Source of the DNA: Bowmanella pacifica
Lineage (GTDB): Bacteria; Pseudomonadota; Gammaproteobacteria; Enterobacterales; Alteromonadaceae
Direction: 5' to 3'
DNA: 64,000 nt
Assembly (NCBI RefSeq): GCF_014645355.1
Contig: NZ_BMLS01000001.1
Span: forward strand, 1,116,001 to 1,180,000
The notes under the pieces are model-generated. The model worked only from the letters and a program-made list of their open reading frames with translations, did not search any database and was not told the origin of the DNA. Below, piece by piece: positions 31,041 to 40,375 of the stretch (position 1 is the stretch's first letter; the number at the start of each line of letters is the position of its first letter). Both the position numbers and the translations under genes were made by a program.

Positions 31041-32855
31041 ATGTCCGACGTTTTGGCCACTACTCCAGTTCAGTCCAGCCCACAAAGTGTGTTGCGGGAT
31101 ACGTTTGGCTACGACAGCTTCAGACCCGGTCAGGAGCAGGTCATCCAGGCCTGCCTGGATGGACGTGACAGTCTGGTGCTCATGCCTACCGGCGGCGGAA
31201 AATCGCTGTGTTATCAGGTGCCAGCATTGCTACTACCTGGGCTCACTCTGGTGGTGTCACCGCTGATTTCCCTGATGAAAGACCAGGTCGATGCGTTGCA
31301 TGCCTCAGGCGTCAGTGCCGCCTATCTGACCTCGGCCCTGTCCCGCCCGGAACAATTGCAGGTATTGGCCGGCGTGCAGGACGGTAAATACAAATTGCTC
31401 TACGTAGCACCTGAACGGTTAGTGCAGCCCGAATTTATTCAGCGCCTGCAACATATCCAAATCAGTCTGTTTGCCATTGACGAAGCACATTGTGTATCCC
31501 ATTGGGGCCATGATTTTCGCCAGGACTATATGGCGCTGGGGCAACTTAAGCATTTCTTCCCCCATGTGCCTATGATGGGGCTAACCGCCACCGCCGATCC
31601 GGCCACCCGTGTGGATATTCTGCAACAATTACGTTTGCAGCAGCCCATGGTCTATCAGGGCAGTTTTGACCGCCCCAACATCCGCTACACCCAGTTGCAA
31701 AAGTACAAACCCCTGGAACAACTGGAAAGCTACATAAAAAGCCAGGAAGGCAGCGGCATTATCTACTGCAACAGCAGGAAGAAAGTGGAAGATGTGGCCT
31801 TTAAACTGGCTAATCGCGGAATCAATTGCGCGGGTTATCACGCCGGTATGGAAGCGGACATTCGCGATATTACCCAGCGCAATTTTCTCAAAGACAATAT
31901 CGATGTGATTGTTGCCACCGTGGCCTTTGGCATGGGTATTAACAAGCCCAACGTGCGCTATGTGATACACCATGACCTGCCCAGGACCATTGAATCCTAT
32001 TATCAGGAAACCGGCCGTGCCGGGCGTGACGGCAGCCCGGCCGAAGCCTTGCTGCTGTTTGATGAAAAAGACGTGGCCCGTATCCGTGAATGGATCAGCC
32101 TGACCGACAATCCCCATCGCCAGGAAGTCGAACTGCAACGCTTTGCCGCCATGGAAGCCTTTGCCGAAGCACAAACCTGCCGACGCCAAGTCTTGCTCAA
32201 TTACTTTGGCGAATACAATGCCTCGGCCTGCGGCAACTGCGATATTTGTCTGGACCCACCCAAAGCCTTCGACGGCACGGTAGCGGCCCAAAAAGTACTG
32301 TCCTGTGTCTACCGGCTCAATCAGTCCGCCGCCAGCCAATATTTGATTGACGTGCTACGCGGTAAAAAGCTCAAGCGCATTATCGACAGCGGTCACGACC
32401 AGCTCAGTACCTATGGAATAGGCAAAGACGAAAGTGACGCCTGGTGGCACAACCTGATTAACCAGTTGATTCATCAAGGGCTTATTCGGGTGGACATCAC
32501 CCAGCATGCGGTGCTGAAGTTAAACGAAGCGGCCCGGGCGGTGCTTAAAGGAGAATTAGCCGTGAGTCTGGCCGTGCCGAGAATGAACCTGAATCTGGGT
32601 AAGAAAGCCAAGCTGGATAACCGCAATTACGATCGTGCCTTGTTTGCCAAACTGAAGAAACTGCGTAAAACCATTGCCGAGGAAGATGAAGTGCCACCTT
32701 TTGTGGTGTTCTCGGATATGACCTTATCCCATATGGCGGAGATTCTGCCAACCAGCAAACGAGAAATGCTCAATGTCAGTGGCGTCGGCCAAACCAAACT
32801 GGCTCGCTATGGGGATGCCTTTTTGAACCTTATTAGCGAACATCTGGCCGGCTAG
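31041..32855 (+). CDS. recQ: ATP-dependent DNA helicase RecQ
   Basis: 3'-5' RecQ helicase for recombination and fork repair. Walker A MPTGGGKSLCYQVP (about residue 44), DEAHCVSHWGHDFRQDY, motif III GLTATADP, and motif VI QETGRAGRDG are present. The RQC zinc-binding cysteines are around CRRQVLLNYFGE and CGNCDICLDPP, followed by winged helix and an HRDC domain (about the last 80 residues). ATG 31041 is preferred to a TTG six bases earlier. Its 3' end overlaps the convergent receiver-like gene by 23 bases. Confidence 0.97.
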   Translation: MSDVLATTPVQSSPQSVLRDTFGYDSFRPGQEQVIQACLDGRDSLVLMPTGGGKSLCYQVPALLLPGLTLVVSPLISLMKDQVDALHASGVSAAYLTSALSRPEQLQVLAGVQDGKYKLLYVAPERLVQPEFIQRLQHIQISLFAIDEAHCVSHWGHDFRQDYMALGQLKHFFPHVPMMGLTATADPATRVDILQQLRLQQPMVYQGSFDRPNIRYTQLQKYKPLEQLESYIKSQEGSGIIYCNSRKKVEDVAFKLANRGINCAGYHAGMEADIRDITQRNFLKDNIDVIVATVAFGMGINKPNVRYVIHHDLPRTIESYYQETGRAGRDGSPAEALLLFDEKDVARIREWISLTDNPHRQEVELQRFAAMEAFAEAQTCRRQVLLNYFGEYNASACGNCDICLDPPKAFDGTVAAQKVLSCVYRLNQSAASQYLIDVLRGKKLKRIIDSGHDQLSTYGIGKDESDAWWHNLINQLIHQGLIRVDITQHAVLKLNEAARAVLKGELAVSLAVPRMNLNLGKKAKLDNRNYDRALFAKLKKLRKTIAEEDEVPPFVVFSDMTLSHMAEILPTSKREMLNVSGVGQTKLARYGDAFLNLISEHLAG

Positions 32856-33174
32856 GGTCGTCGCCCTCTAACAGCTTACGTACCCGCTCGGCAAAGGCCG
32901 GAAGCGGCCGCAAAGGGTCTATCCAACCTAAGCAATGCTCCGGCATCGGCAATTGTAAGTGCCCATAGCCAATTTTCACCATGCTGGCAGGCATTCTGCT
33001 CAACACACTTTGTCTTGCCAATAACAGGGCAAAGGGGCGACTCATTAGCAGTGACAGCGCCTGTTCAACACAGCTGCGCGGCTCCACCTCGTAGCCCCCG
33101 GTGCATTGCAGCACCAGGGCCAGCTCCCTCTGTAATAATGCATCCGGCTCAATCAGCAGGATACGCAGGGGCAT
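32833..33174 (-). CDS. Degenerate CheY-like receiver domain protein
   Basis: A 113-residue protein whose start (PLRILLIEPDALLQREL) looks like a response-regulator receiver with acidic-pocket residues E and D. The phosphoacceptor region reads FALLLARQSVLS with no aspartate, and the usual Thr/Ser and Lys switch residues are not evident. It may therefore be a pseudo-receiver used for protein contacts. Its start codon overlaps the stop of the cytochrome c gene by one base (TAATG), pointing to coupled translation. Partner unknown. Confidence 0.65.
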   Translation of the reverse strand: MPLRILLIEPDALLQRELALVLQCTGGYEVEPRSCVEQALSLLMSRPFALLLARQSVLSRMPASMVKIGYGHLQLPMPEHCLGWIDPLRPLPAFAERVRKLLEGDDPSRPDVR

Positions 33175-33479
33175 TATTTACCCGCCGGATCCAAACTGGC
33201 GTAGAAAGCAGCCAGATTGGCAATATCATCGTCAGACAATGGTTTAGCCATAGGCGACATCACCATGTTCTTACGCTCACCATCCCTGAAAGCCTTCATT
33301 TGCAGCACCAGGTACTGTTCTTTCTGACCGGCCAAATTCGGATACATTGGGATTTGTGAAATTCCGTTCGCACCATGACAGGCCGCGCACGTAGCGGATT
33401 TGGCTTTGCCCGCAGCGACATCACCAGCCATCGCAGGCATCGCAGCACATAAGGCAAGGAATACAGCGAGTTTTTTCAT
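33174..33479 (-). CDS. Periplasmic class I cytochrome c (c5/c553-like)
   Basis: From ATG 33479: signal peptide [18 protein letters not shown], heme motif CAACH, and a distal ligand Met in [24 protein letters not shown]. About 101 residues, giving a small monoheme electron carrier in the periplasm. The strong site GGAG is five bases before ATG 33479, so the longer reading from 33521 is not used. It precedes the receiver-like gene in an overlapping pair. The gene upstream (selO) is divergent and its start overlaps this promoter area. Confidence 0.92.
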   Translation of the reverse strand: MKKLAVFLALCAAMPAMAGDVAAGKAKSATCAACHGANGISQIPMYPNLAGQKEQYLVLQMKAFRDGERKNMVMSPMAKPLSDDDIANLAAFYASLDPAGK

Positions 33480-33491
33480 ATTTACTCCGGA

Positions 33492-34988
33492 TTGTGTAGT
33501 TACAAGGTTACAATAGCCCATCTTTTTTATTTTCTATACGGCGCGCCTGTGTATTTGGCTCACACTTATGCTCAAACATTAGCCGACCTGGGTAGCAAGG
33601 TCAGCGTTCAGCCACCACAGAATGCAAGATTGGTGCATGTTAACCAATCCCTGTTGGCAGACCTTGATCTGGATCCTCAGTTTTTTGTGCAGCAGCAGTT
33701 ATTTAACGAGCTATTCAGCGAAAACGGGCGTTTAAACCAGCATGCCATGGCGCAAAAGTACGGTGGCCACCAGTTTGGCCAGTGGAACCCGCAATTGGGA
33801 GATGGGCGCGGCCTGCTGCTTGGCGAAACCCGGGACAAGCAGGGCAAACCGGTCGATTTGCATTTGAAAGGCGCAGGGCAAACCCCTTACTCACGCTTTG
33901 GTGACGGCCGCGCAGTGCTGCGCTCAACCTTGCGCGAATATCTGGTGGGCGAAGCCATGCACCATCTCGGTATTCCCAGCTCCCGCTCTCTGTGCCTCAT
34001 AAGCAGTGACGAACCTGTGATGCGCGAGCGCCAGGAAACCGCAGCCATGATGATCCGCACCTGTCAGAGCCACATACGCTTCGGCCATTTTGAGTATTTC
34101 TTTCACAGCGGCCAAAGTGACAAGCTACAGCGCTTATTTGATTATTGCTTCAACCAGCATTTCCCGCATCTGGCCGATACAGAAGACCGTTACTACCGTC
34201 TGCTAGAGCAGATAGTAATAGACACCGCGGAGCTTATCGCTAAGTGGCAAGCCGCTGGGTTTGCCCATGGGGTAATGAATACCGACAATATGTCTATCCA
34301 CGGCATCAGCTTTGACTTTGGCCCCTATGCCTTTTTGGATGATTTTCAGCAGGACTATATCTGCAATCATTCCGACCACCAGGGCCGCTATGCCTTTGAC
34401 CGCCAGCCAGGCATTGGGCTGTGGAACCTCAATGCCCTGGCTCATGCCTTTAGCAGCCATTTAAGCCTTGAAGAAATCAAACAAGCCTTAGGTCAGTACG
34501 AACCCAGATTGCTCAGCCATTACTTTACCCTGATGGCAGCCAAGCTAGGCCTGCAAGATGCCACCGAACAAGACGAAGCGCTGATCAGTGACTGGCTGAA
34601 CCTGCTGGCCCGCGAACGGCGGGATTATCATGTAAGTTTCCGGCTGCTGAGTCATTTCCAGCCAGCGCAGCCCAATCCGCTGCTGGATCATTTTGTCGAC
34701 CGCAATCAGGCCAAAGCCTGGCTCGACAGATACACCCAGCGCCTCAACCAACAAAGCGGCTCCCACGCCCAGCGGCATCAGCAGATGCTGGCCGTAAACC
34801 CTAATTACGTACTGCGTAATTACCTGGCCCAGCAAGCCATTGAACAGGCTGAGCAGGGGGATTTCAGCGAGTTTGAGCGCCTGTTTACGCTGCTAAGCCG
34901 CCCATTTGACGAACAACCGGCCAATGCACAATACGCCAAACCGCCACCGGATTGGGGCAAGAGTATGGAGATATCATGCAGCAGCTAA
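33492..34988 (+). CDS. selO: Protein adenylyltransferase SelO (YdiU)
   Basis: A pseudokinase-fold enzyme that transfers AMP to Ser/Thr/Tyr of redox proteins. The family blocks are present: [53 protein letters not shown] and [12 protein letters not shown], ending in SCSS with the conserved C-terminal redox Cys. The start is unclear: TTG 33492, GTG 33549 (which better matches family length), or TTG 33555 all lack good ribosome sites. A DUF3630-like gene overlaps the 3' end by 13 bases. Confidence 0.92.
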   Translation: MCSYKVTIAHLFYFLYGAPVYLAHTYAQTLADLGSKVSVQPPQNARLVHVNQSLLADLDLDPQFFVQQQLFNELFSENGRLNQHAMAQKYGGHQFGQWNPQLGDGRGLLLGETRDKQGKPVDLHLKGAGQTPYSRFGDGRAVLRSTLREYLVGEAMHHLGIPSSRSLCLISSDEPVMRERQETAAMMIRTCQSHIRFGHFEYFFHSGQSDKLQRLFDYCFNQHFPHLADTEDRYYRLLEQIVIDTAELIAKWQAAGFAHGVMNTDNMSIHGISFDFGPYAFLDDFQQDYICNHSDHQGRYAFDRQPGIGLWNLNALAHAFSSHLSLEEIKQALGQYEPRLLSHYFTLMAAKLGLQDATEQDEALISDWLNLLARERRDYHVSFRLLSHFQPAQPNPLLDHFVDRNQAKAWLDRYTQRLNQQSGSHAQRHQQMLAVNPNYVLRNYLAQQAIEQAEQGDFSEFERLFTLLSRPFDEQPANAQYAKPPPDWGKSMEISCSS

Positions 34989-35302
34989 GCGGGATTCACT
35001 TTGTCATTGCAGACCCGTGCCTGAACCTGCAGGGTGTAGCAGATTTTTCCGACACCGGTATACAACACCTATCAGCCCAGCTGGCTACCACCTTGAACGC
35101 CCGTATGCTGGAGTTGGAGTGGGGTGCCGACCGCTGGCAGCGCCGTTTTGAACTGGATGGCCGACCCTACTTATTGTGTATGGAATCCTTATGCGAGGCG
35201 GTATGGATAGAAGCCCTGAAAGAGAGTGATTTTCCTTATTTGATCAGTCAGTTAAGACTGGTCGGTGCAGAGCTGACTGAAGGCAACCACTCAGCGTTTT
35301 AA
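34976..35302 (+). CDS. Small conserved protein, probable DUF3630
   Basis: A 108-residue protein with start ATG 34976 fixed by GGAG five bases upstream, inside the end of selO. Conserved-looking features are the acidic LEWGADRWQRRFELDG stretch and LESDFPYLISQLR-like C-terminus. It resembles DUF3630 proteins of Alteromonadales, whose function is unknown. Overlap with selO suggests coupled translation. Confidence 0.6.
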   Translation: MQQLSGIHFVIADPCLNLQGVADFSDTGIQHLSAQLATTLNARMLELEWGADRWQRRFELDGRPYLLCMESLCEAVWIEALKESDFPYLISQLRLVGAELTEGNHSAF

Positions 35303-35399
35303 GCACAATGTTATACAGGCATTAAAAATCAGGGCTTTTAAGCGCAGCCAAAGACTTTATACTGGCAACAGGACGCCATAACAATAATCAAAGCTGACG

Positions 35400-38255
35400 T
35401 TGAAATCTGTGCCTTTACTACTGCTGCTTGGGTACCTGTTAATCGGCCTGACGATGCCCTGCCAGGCCAAGCCGCTGCTGCTAGACTCCTCTTTCACACA
35501 CCAGGAACTACGAGGCCAGGTTGAGTACTTGCGCGCCGAAAAGTACGCCCAGTTGTCTGATGTGCAATCGGCCCCCGACTGGCACACCGACCTGGATATC
35601 AGCCCGCTAGCCCCCAATCAAAGCCTGTGGGGTCGATTCAGCGTAGTGCAACAAGCCGGCAGTCACTCCCGCTTTGCCTTTGTTATCGCCAACCCCACCC
35701 TGGATGAAGTGGATCTGTATTTACTGGATGACAGAGGACGGATTCGCCGCTCGCTGATGATGGGCGCCATGCGGCCTTTCAATGCGCGGGAACTCAACCA
35801 CAGACACTTCCTTATTCGTCTGGAAATGACGCCGGGAGAGCAACTGGATATCTACTTCCGGGTAGCTGACAAGGGGCCTCTGGTATTCCCCATCGACCTC
35901 TGGCGGGATGAAATACTGATCGCCGAAGAACAGCTCAACCTGGCCAAAATTGGCATGATAGGTGGCGCACTGGCGATACTGGCGTTTTACTATCTGATCA
36001 CCTACGTGTTACTGCGCAGCCCGGTTCGGTTCTGGTTTTCCATGGCCAGCTTCAGCTTCCTGTTGCTGTTCCTCAACGTGGAAGGACTGTTGGTGCAAAT
36101 TGTACCGGCGCTTTCCAGCTATATCTCAATACTGACCCTAAGTTTGGTGGCCCTGGCACTCTTTAATGCCGCTAAGGTGTCGCATTTGATGCTGCGTGGC
36201 GTACCGCTTTACTGGCGCTACGTGTCCTATAGTGCCTCTTATTTGCTGCTGCTCAGTGCCTTTGTTCTGGACGACTACTGGCAAATTGTTACCGCCATTG
36301 GTCTGGCCGGAGCTACACTGGTTGTGCAACTGGGTTTGTCCTGGCGTTATAGCGATCGCAAAGACGGACGCCCCAATCGGCTGTATGCCATAGGGTGGTC
36401 CACCATCAGTTTGATTGCCTTGTTGCAGTCGGCCTGTTATGTCAGCGGAATCTTGTTAGGCAGCACGTTCAGCCTGTATATGACACTATTGATGCTGCTG
36501 GGTATCTTATTGATCGCCCTGGCAGTAGAAACCCACCAGCAAGCACAAGTGTTGTCCCGCTATGAGCGCCAAAGCAACACTATTAGTGACCTGCGCCGCT
36601 TCTACGAGTTGTTCCGCAATTCCGCCGAAGGCTTATATACCTCCACCTTGAGTGGCAAGCTGATTACCACCAACCCGGCCATGTGCAAGCTGTTCGGTTA
36701 TGACAATGAGCAACAGATGCTCAAGGAATGCAGCAATACCTCACAGTTTTATGCCAACCAAACCGACCGCCTGACCCTGGTTGAAGAACTGGTTAAACAA
36801 GGGGTGGTAATGGGCCGTGAAATACGCGGTGTGCGACGCGATGGCAGCCCGTTCTGGTTCTCTATCTCGGTGCAGCTTCGTCATGAACATCACGAAGACT
36901 ATCTGTTCGGCACCATTTTCGACATTACCGAACGCAAAGAGTCCAGCATGAGCCTGGAGTATATGGCCACCCATGATCCGCTGACCGGTGTATACAACCG
37001 TCGCGAGTTCGAGCAGCGCCTGCGTAGCGGTCTGAATCAGGCCAGAGACGCCGAACAAGAACTGACCTTGCTCTATATGGATTTGGACCAGTTTAAGGTG
37101 GTTAATGACACTTGTGGGCACAAGGCCGGCGATATATTAATCAAGCAATTGTCTCAACAGCTCAATCAGGTGGTGGAAGGTCGCGGTATTCTGGCCCGTC
37201 TGGGCGGCGATGAATTTGGCGTGCTGCTGGAAAGCGAACAAGCCAGTGAAGAAAACGCCTACCTGCTGGCCAATAAGCTGCTGAATGTGGTGCAGCAGTT
37301 CCGTTTTGTCTGGGATAACCGCATCTTCACGCTAGGTATCAGCATTGGCTTAGTCCCCTACCATAAGGCCATTCATTCACCGGAACAGCTGCTCAGTATG
37401 GCCGACTCGGCTTGTTACATGGCCAAGGAGCAGGGCCGAAACCAAGTACATATCTACTCCAAGCAGGATGACAAAATTCAGCGTTATGAAACCGAGTTGC
37501 ATTGGGTATCGCTGATTAATAAAGCCCTGCAGGAAGACAGGTTTGTGCTGTACTACCAGCACTACCACCCCTTAAATAAGATGTCCCACGGCCATCATTA
37601 TGAAATCCTGCTGCGTATGCAAGGAGACGACGAGACTCAGATAGTCACCCCGGATGTCTTCCTAACCGCGGCAGAACATTACAATCTGACTGCCCAAATT
37701 GACCGCTGGGTGGTAGAACACTATTTCCGTTGGCTGGCCGACAACCCTCAGCACAAAGACAACCTGGTGCGCGCCAACATTAACCTCAGCGGCCACTCGC
37801 TGGGGGATAAGGAATTGCGCCTGTTTGTACTCAATGCCTTTGAAAAATACGGTATTCCCTATAACAAGATCTGCTTTGAAATCACCGAAAGCATGGCGAT
37901 TATCAAAATGGACGAGACCCTGCAGTTTATTAAGACCTTCCATCAGTTGGGTTGCACTTTTGCCCTGGACGATTTCGGCAGCGGCTTCTCTTCCTACGGC
38001 TACCTGAAAAGCTTACCGGTCAACTACGTGAAGATTGACGGCGGCTTTGTGAAGGACCTGCTGGTCGACCCGGTGGATATGGCCATGGTCAGCTCAATAA
38101 AAGACGTGGCTAAGGCCATGGGCATGAAGACCGTGGCGGAATTTGTCGAGAGCAAAGAAATCATGGTTGAGTTGGGTAAAATGGGGGTCGATTATGCCCA
38201 AGGTTACGGCGTTGCCAGACCTGCGCCTCTTCATGACTTTACCCCTCTGGCGTAA
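35400..38255 (+). CDS. 7TMR-DISM sensor with PAS, GGDEF and EAL domains
   Basis: A 951-residue membrane c-di-GMP enzyme starting at TTG 35400, which gives a proper signal MKSVPLLLLLGYLLIGLTMPCQA. Order: periplasmic 7TMR-DISMED2 (about 25-170), seven membrane helices (about 180-385), PAS (about 400-510), GGDEF with intact LGGDEF but no RxxD I-site, and EAL. The EAL signature reads EILLRM instead of EALLR, while NxxLS (NINLSG), EITES, DDFGSG, VKIDG, AEFVE and QGYG are all kept, so the phosphodiesterase site is probably functional. Whether the net action is synthesis or hydrolysis is not known. Confidence 0.93.
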   Translation: MKSVPLLLLLGYLLIGLTMPCQAKPLLLDSSFTHQELRGQVEYLRAEKYAQLSDVQSAPDWHTDLDISPLAPNQSLWGRFSVVQQAGSHSRFAFVIANPTLDEVDLYLLDDRGRIRRSLMMGAMRPFNARELNHRHFLIRLEMTPGEQLDIYFRVADKGPLVFPIDLWRDEILIAEEQLNLAKIGMIGGALAILAFYYLITYVLLRSPVRFWFSMASFSFLLLFLNVEGLLVQIVPALSSYISILTLSLVALALFNAAKVSHLMLRGVPLYWRYVSYSASYLLLLSAFVLDDYWQIVTAIGLAGATLVVQLGLSWRYSDRKDGRPNRLYAIGWSTISLIALLQSACYVSGILLGSTFSLYMTLLMLLGILLIALAVETHQQAQVLSRYERQSNTISDLRRFYELFRNSAEGLYTSTLSGKLITTNPAMCKLFGYDNEQQMLKECSNTSQFYANQTDRLTLVEELVKQGVVMGREIRGVRRDGSPFWFSISVQLRHEHHEDYLFGTIFDITERKESSMSLEYMATHDPLTGVYNRREFEQRLRSGLNQARDAEQELTLLYMDLDQFKVVNDTCGHKAGDILIKQLSQQLNQVVEGRGILARLGGDEFGVLLESEQASEENAYLLANKLLNVVQQFRFVWDNRIFTLGISIGLVPYHKAIHSPEQLLSMADSACYMAKEQGRNQVHIYSKQDDKIQRYETELHWVSLINKALQEDRFVLYYQHYHPLNKMSHGHHYEILLRMQGDDETQIVTPDVFLTAAEHYNLTAQIDRWVVEHYFRWLADNPQHKDNLVRANINLSGHSLGDKELRLFVLNAFEKYGIPYNKICFEITESMAIIKMDETLQFIKTFHQLGCTFALDDFGSGFSSYGYLKSLPVNYVKIDGGFVKDLLVDPVDMAMVSSIKDVAKAMGMKTVAEFVESKEIMVELGKMGVDYAQGYGVARPAPLHDFTPLA

Positions 38256-38262
38256 ACAACTT

Positions 38263-38646
38263 TTTCTCACCACCAAGAACACGAAGAAAAACAATACCTT
38301 TCAAAGGCTTGATGGCTTTCTTGATCCCTTCGTGCTTTTCGCGCCCTTCTTGTTGATTGGGTTTTTATTTCTCACCACGAAGCGCACCGAGAGCACGAAG
38401 AAAAACAATACCTTTCAAAGGCTTGATGGCTTTCTTTATCCCTTCGTGCTTTTCGCGCCCTTCTTGTTGATTGGGTTTTTATTTCTCACCACGAAGTACG
38501 CCGAGAGCACGAAGAAAAACAATATCTTACAAGGGTTTGGGGCTTTTTTACCCCTTCGTGCTTTTCGTGTCCTTCTTGTTGATTGGGTTTTTATTTCTCA
38601 CCACGAAGTACGCCGAGAGCACGAAGAAAAACAATATCTTTCAATG
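38263..38646. repeat. CACGAAG-type tandem repeat cluster 1 (about 3.4 units of 105-114 bp)
   Basis: Four copies start with TTTCTCACCACGAAG or near it at 38263, 38368, 38482 and 38594. Each contains CACGAAG motifs, then a middle segment including CTTGATGGCTTTCTTGAT, then CCCTTCGTGCTTTTCG, whose CTTCGTG is the complement of the CACGAAG motifs, so each unit can fold into a stem-loop. The reading frame through it is an artefact, not a gene. The rest of the gap to ribA (38647-38907) holds nothing I can name. A second cluster lies at 45011-45330. Confidence 0.9.
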
Positions 38647-38907
38647 GCGTGGTAGTTATAACCCGTTGTGCTTAATAGTGTCCCGCAAGCAGCCTTTAAG
38701 TACGGGCTCACAGCGCCGCAGCGGTGAATAAGATTTGGCAGCATAGCGAGGCGTATTTTCCACAGTTCAACTTATTAGATTAACCAATTCACTTTTTTGA
38801 TTTTCCATTCAGCGCCAATGTCGTTATATTGTGCGTCCCTTGACGGCCCCTCCTGCCAGGCAGAGCCGATCCTGTACTAAACTCGAGAAAACAACCAAGT
38901 TCAGATC

Positions 38908-39525
38908 ATGACCAACGCGGATTCGCCTTTCGAATACATCAGCAGTGCCAAACTCCCTACCCGTTTTGGCCAGTTCACTATCCATGGCTTTGTAGAAGTC
39001 GCCACGGATCAGGAGCATGTAGCCCTGTCTTATGGCGAATGGCAGGACGATGAGGTCGTGCCGATCCGCATCCATTCAGAATGTCTGACCGGCGATGCCC
39101 TGTTCAGCACCCGTTGCGATTGTGGCTTCCAGTTGGAAAAAGCGCTGCAGAATATTGTCGAACATGGCAAAGGCGTCATTCTGTATTTGCGCCAGGAAGG
39201 CCGTGGTATTGGCTTGCTGAATAAAATTCGCGCCTATCATCTGCAAGACAACGGCATGGATACCGTAGAAGCCAACGAACACCTGGGTTTTGATGCCGAC
39301 TTACGCGATTATCGTATTTGTCGCTTTATGTTGGATCATCTGCATATCCACAAGGTGCAATTGATGACCAATAATCCGCGTAAAATAAAAGCGCTAACAG
39401 ATCTGGGCATTGAGGTAGTAGGGCGCACCCCAATAGATCACGGTATCACCGACGACAACAAAGGCTACATTCGTACCAAGACGCAAAAGCTTGGTCATGA
39501 GTTTGACCCCCATCTGCTGAAATAA
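38908..39525 (+). CDS. ribA: GTP cyclohydrolase II
   Basis: First step of riboflavin synthesis, opening the imidazole ring of GTP. The 205-residue length is normal. Zinc ligands are Cys in [17 protein letters not shown] (three Cys); the GTP-binding [20 protein letters not shown] and [16 protein letters not shown] blocks are intact. No ribB fusion. Downstream is an unusually structured intergenic region. No FMN riboswitch pattern is visible upstream. Confidence 0.96.
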   Translation: MTNADSPFEYISSAKLPTRFGQFTIHGFVEVATDQEHVALSYGEWQDDEVVPIRIHSECLTGDALFSTRCDCGFQLEKALQNIVEHGKGVILYLRQEGRGIGLLNKIRAYHLQDNGMDTVEANEHLGFDADLRDYRICRFMLDHLHIHKVQLMTNNPRKIKALTDLGIEVVGRTPIDHGITDDNKGYIRTKTQKLGHEFDPHLLK

Positions 39526-39847
39526 TCTGACCTTTCTTGTAGGGGCTGTTTTTCTCTCAAGTAGAGATATTGTTCAAATCCAGCCCCCCTTCTGGTCACG
39601 ACGCCGGGCTGTGAGCCTAAGTCAAAGCCCGGTAACACCGAGCAGAAGGGCTGAGTTTAACTCTTTGCTCGCGCTTGCGGGCTCGTTCTACGACATTATT
39701 ATTCATTCATGTAGAACAACTACACCAGATTCACTCTGCCTTGTATCAAGAGCCAAAAACTGCTGCAAAATCATACTCAAAAGAGTATCCCCCTAACCAC
39801 TTTCACTACTATGATTTAGCTTAGAGCTAAACCAGATTGCAGTATTG
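39526..39847. other. Structured intergenic region downstream of ribA
   Basis: This 322-base gap has nested inverted repeats. AGGGGCTG (39541) can pair with CAGCCCC (39581), around TCTC-AAGTA-GAGA. CAGCCC(CCC)TTCTG (39581-39594) pairs with CAGAAGGGCTG (39643-39653), enclosing CCGGGCT (39604-39610)/AGCCCGG (39626-39632). GAGTTTAACTC (39653-39663) is palindromic around one base. GTTCTAC (39685-39691) pairs with GTAGAAC (39711-39717). No clear poly-U terminator is present. It may be a structured RNA, an attenuator or a degenerate mobile repeat. I see no ORF. Confidence 0.6.
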
Positions 39848-40375
39848 ATGATGCCAACGCTATCTACCGACTCAATGTCAGCACTGACCAAAGAGCAATT
39901 GCTCACCATTATTGATGCCCAAACTGACATTATTGGGCGCAGCCTCAGCCTTACTGAGGTAATGCAAAAAATGGCGGTCCTGGCAGAACAACTAACCTTT
40001 GCTTCCGGAGCGGTAGTGGAAATTCTCGATGGTGAGGAGATGGTCTACCGGGCAGCCACCGGCAAAGCCAAAGACCGCCTCGGTATGCGTTTGCACAAGG
40101 ATAAAAGTCTGTCGGGTTTGTGCATTAAGGAAAACCGGGTATTGAACTGCCAGGACGCCTTGCATGACCCCAGAGTAGACAAGGATGCCTGTCAGAAGGT
40201 GGGGCTGAGTTCCATGTTGGTGGTACCTTTGGGTTACCAACAAAATACCGTAGGGGTGATCAAAGTATTCTCTACTGCAACCGCTGCCTTCGATGACGTA
40301 GACACCCTGATACTGAGCTTGGCAGCGCAGGTGATCAGCGCCGCCATTCACGCCTCATTAGGCAAACAGCCTTAG
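39848..40375 (+). CDS. GAF domain sensor protein
   Basis: A single GAF domain of about 150 residues after a short N-terminal helix. The body shows LAEQLTFASGAVVEILDGEEMVYRAATG, LSGLCIKENRVLNCQDAL and MLVVPLGYQQNTVGVIKVFS, the typical GAF pattern, and ends at residue 176. No output domain, so it may act by protein contact or be a free-standing sensor. Start ATG 39848 or 39851 is ambiguous. It ends four bases inside the convergent ATP-grasp gene. Confidence 0.82.
   Translation: MMPTLSTDSMSALTKEQLLTIIDAQTDIIGRSLSLTEVMQKMAVLAEQLTFASGAVVEILDGEEMVYRAATGKAKDRLGMRLHKDKSLSGLCIKENRVLNCQDALHDPRVDKDACQKVGLSSMLVVPLGYQQNTVGVIKVFSTATAAFDDVDTLILSLAAQVISAAIHASLGKQP

Noticed and set aside
31629-32339. A 236-codon open frame antisense to recQ
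   Set aside because: recQ on the other strand has every helicase motif, and the antisense frame has no family features.
38263-38646. CRISPR array
   Set aside because: Units of 105-114 bp are far too long, there are no unique spacers of even length, and no cas genes are present.
38143-38731. Long open frames through the CACGAAG repeats
   Set aside because: Their translations only repeat a phrase of each unit and there is no start context; the repeats explain them.
38647-38907. FMN riboswitch ahead of ribA
   Set aside because: None of the conserved RFN-element blocks is visible.
39568-39600. Possible tRNA (GTTCAAATCC looks like a T-loop)
   Set aside because: No T stem, no D or anticodon arm and no matching acceptor stem at the right distances.
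39653-39665. Possible integron attC half site (GTTTAAC)
   Set aside because: No matching GTTRRRY end at a fitting distance and no integrase gene.
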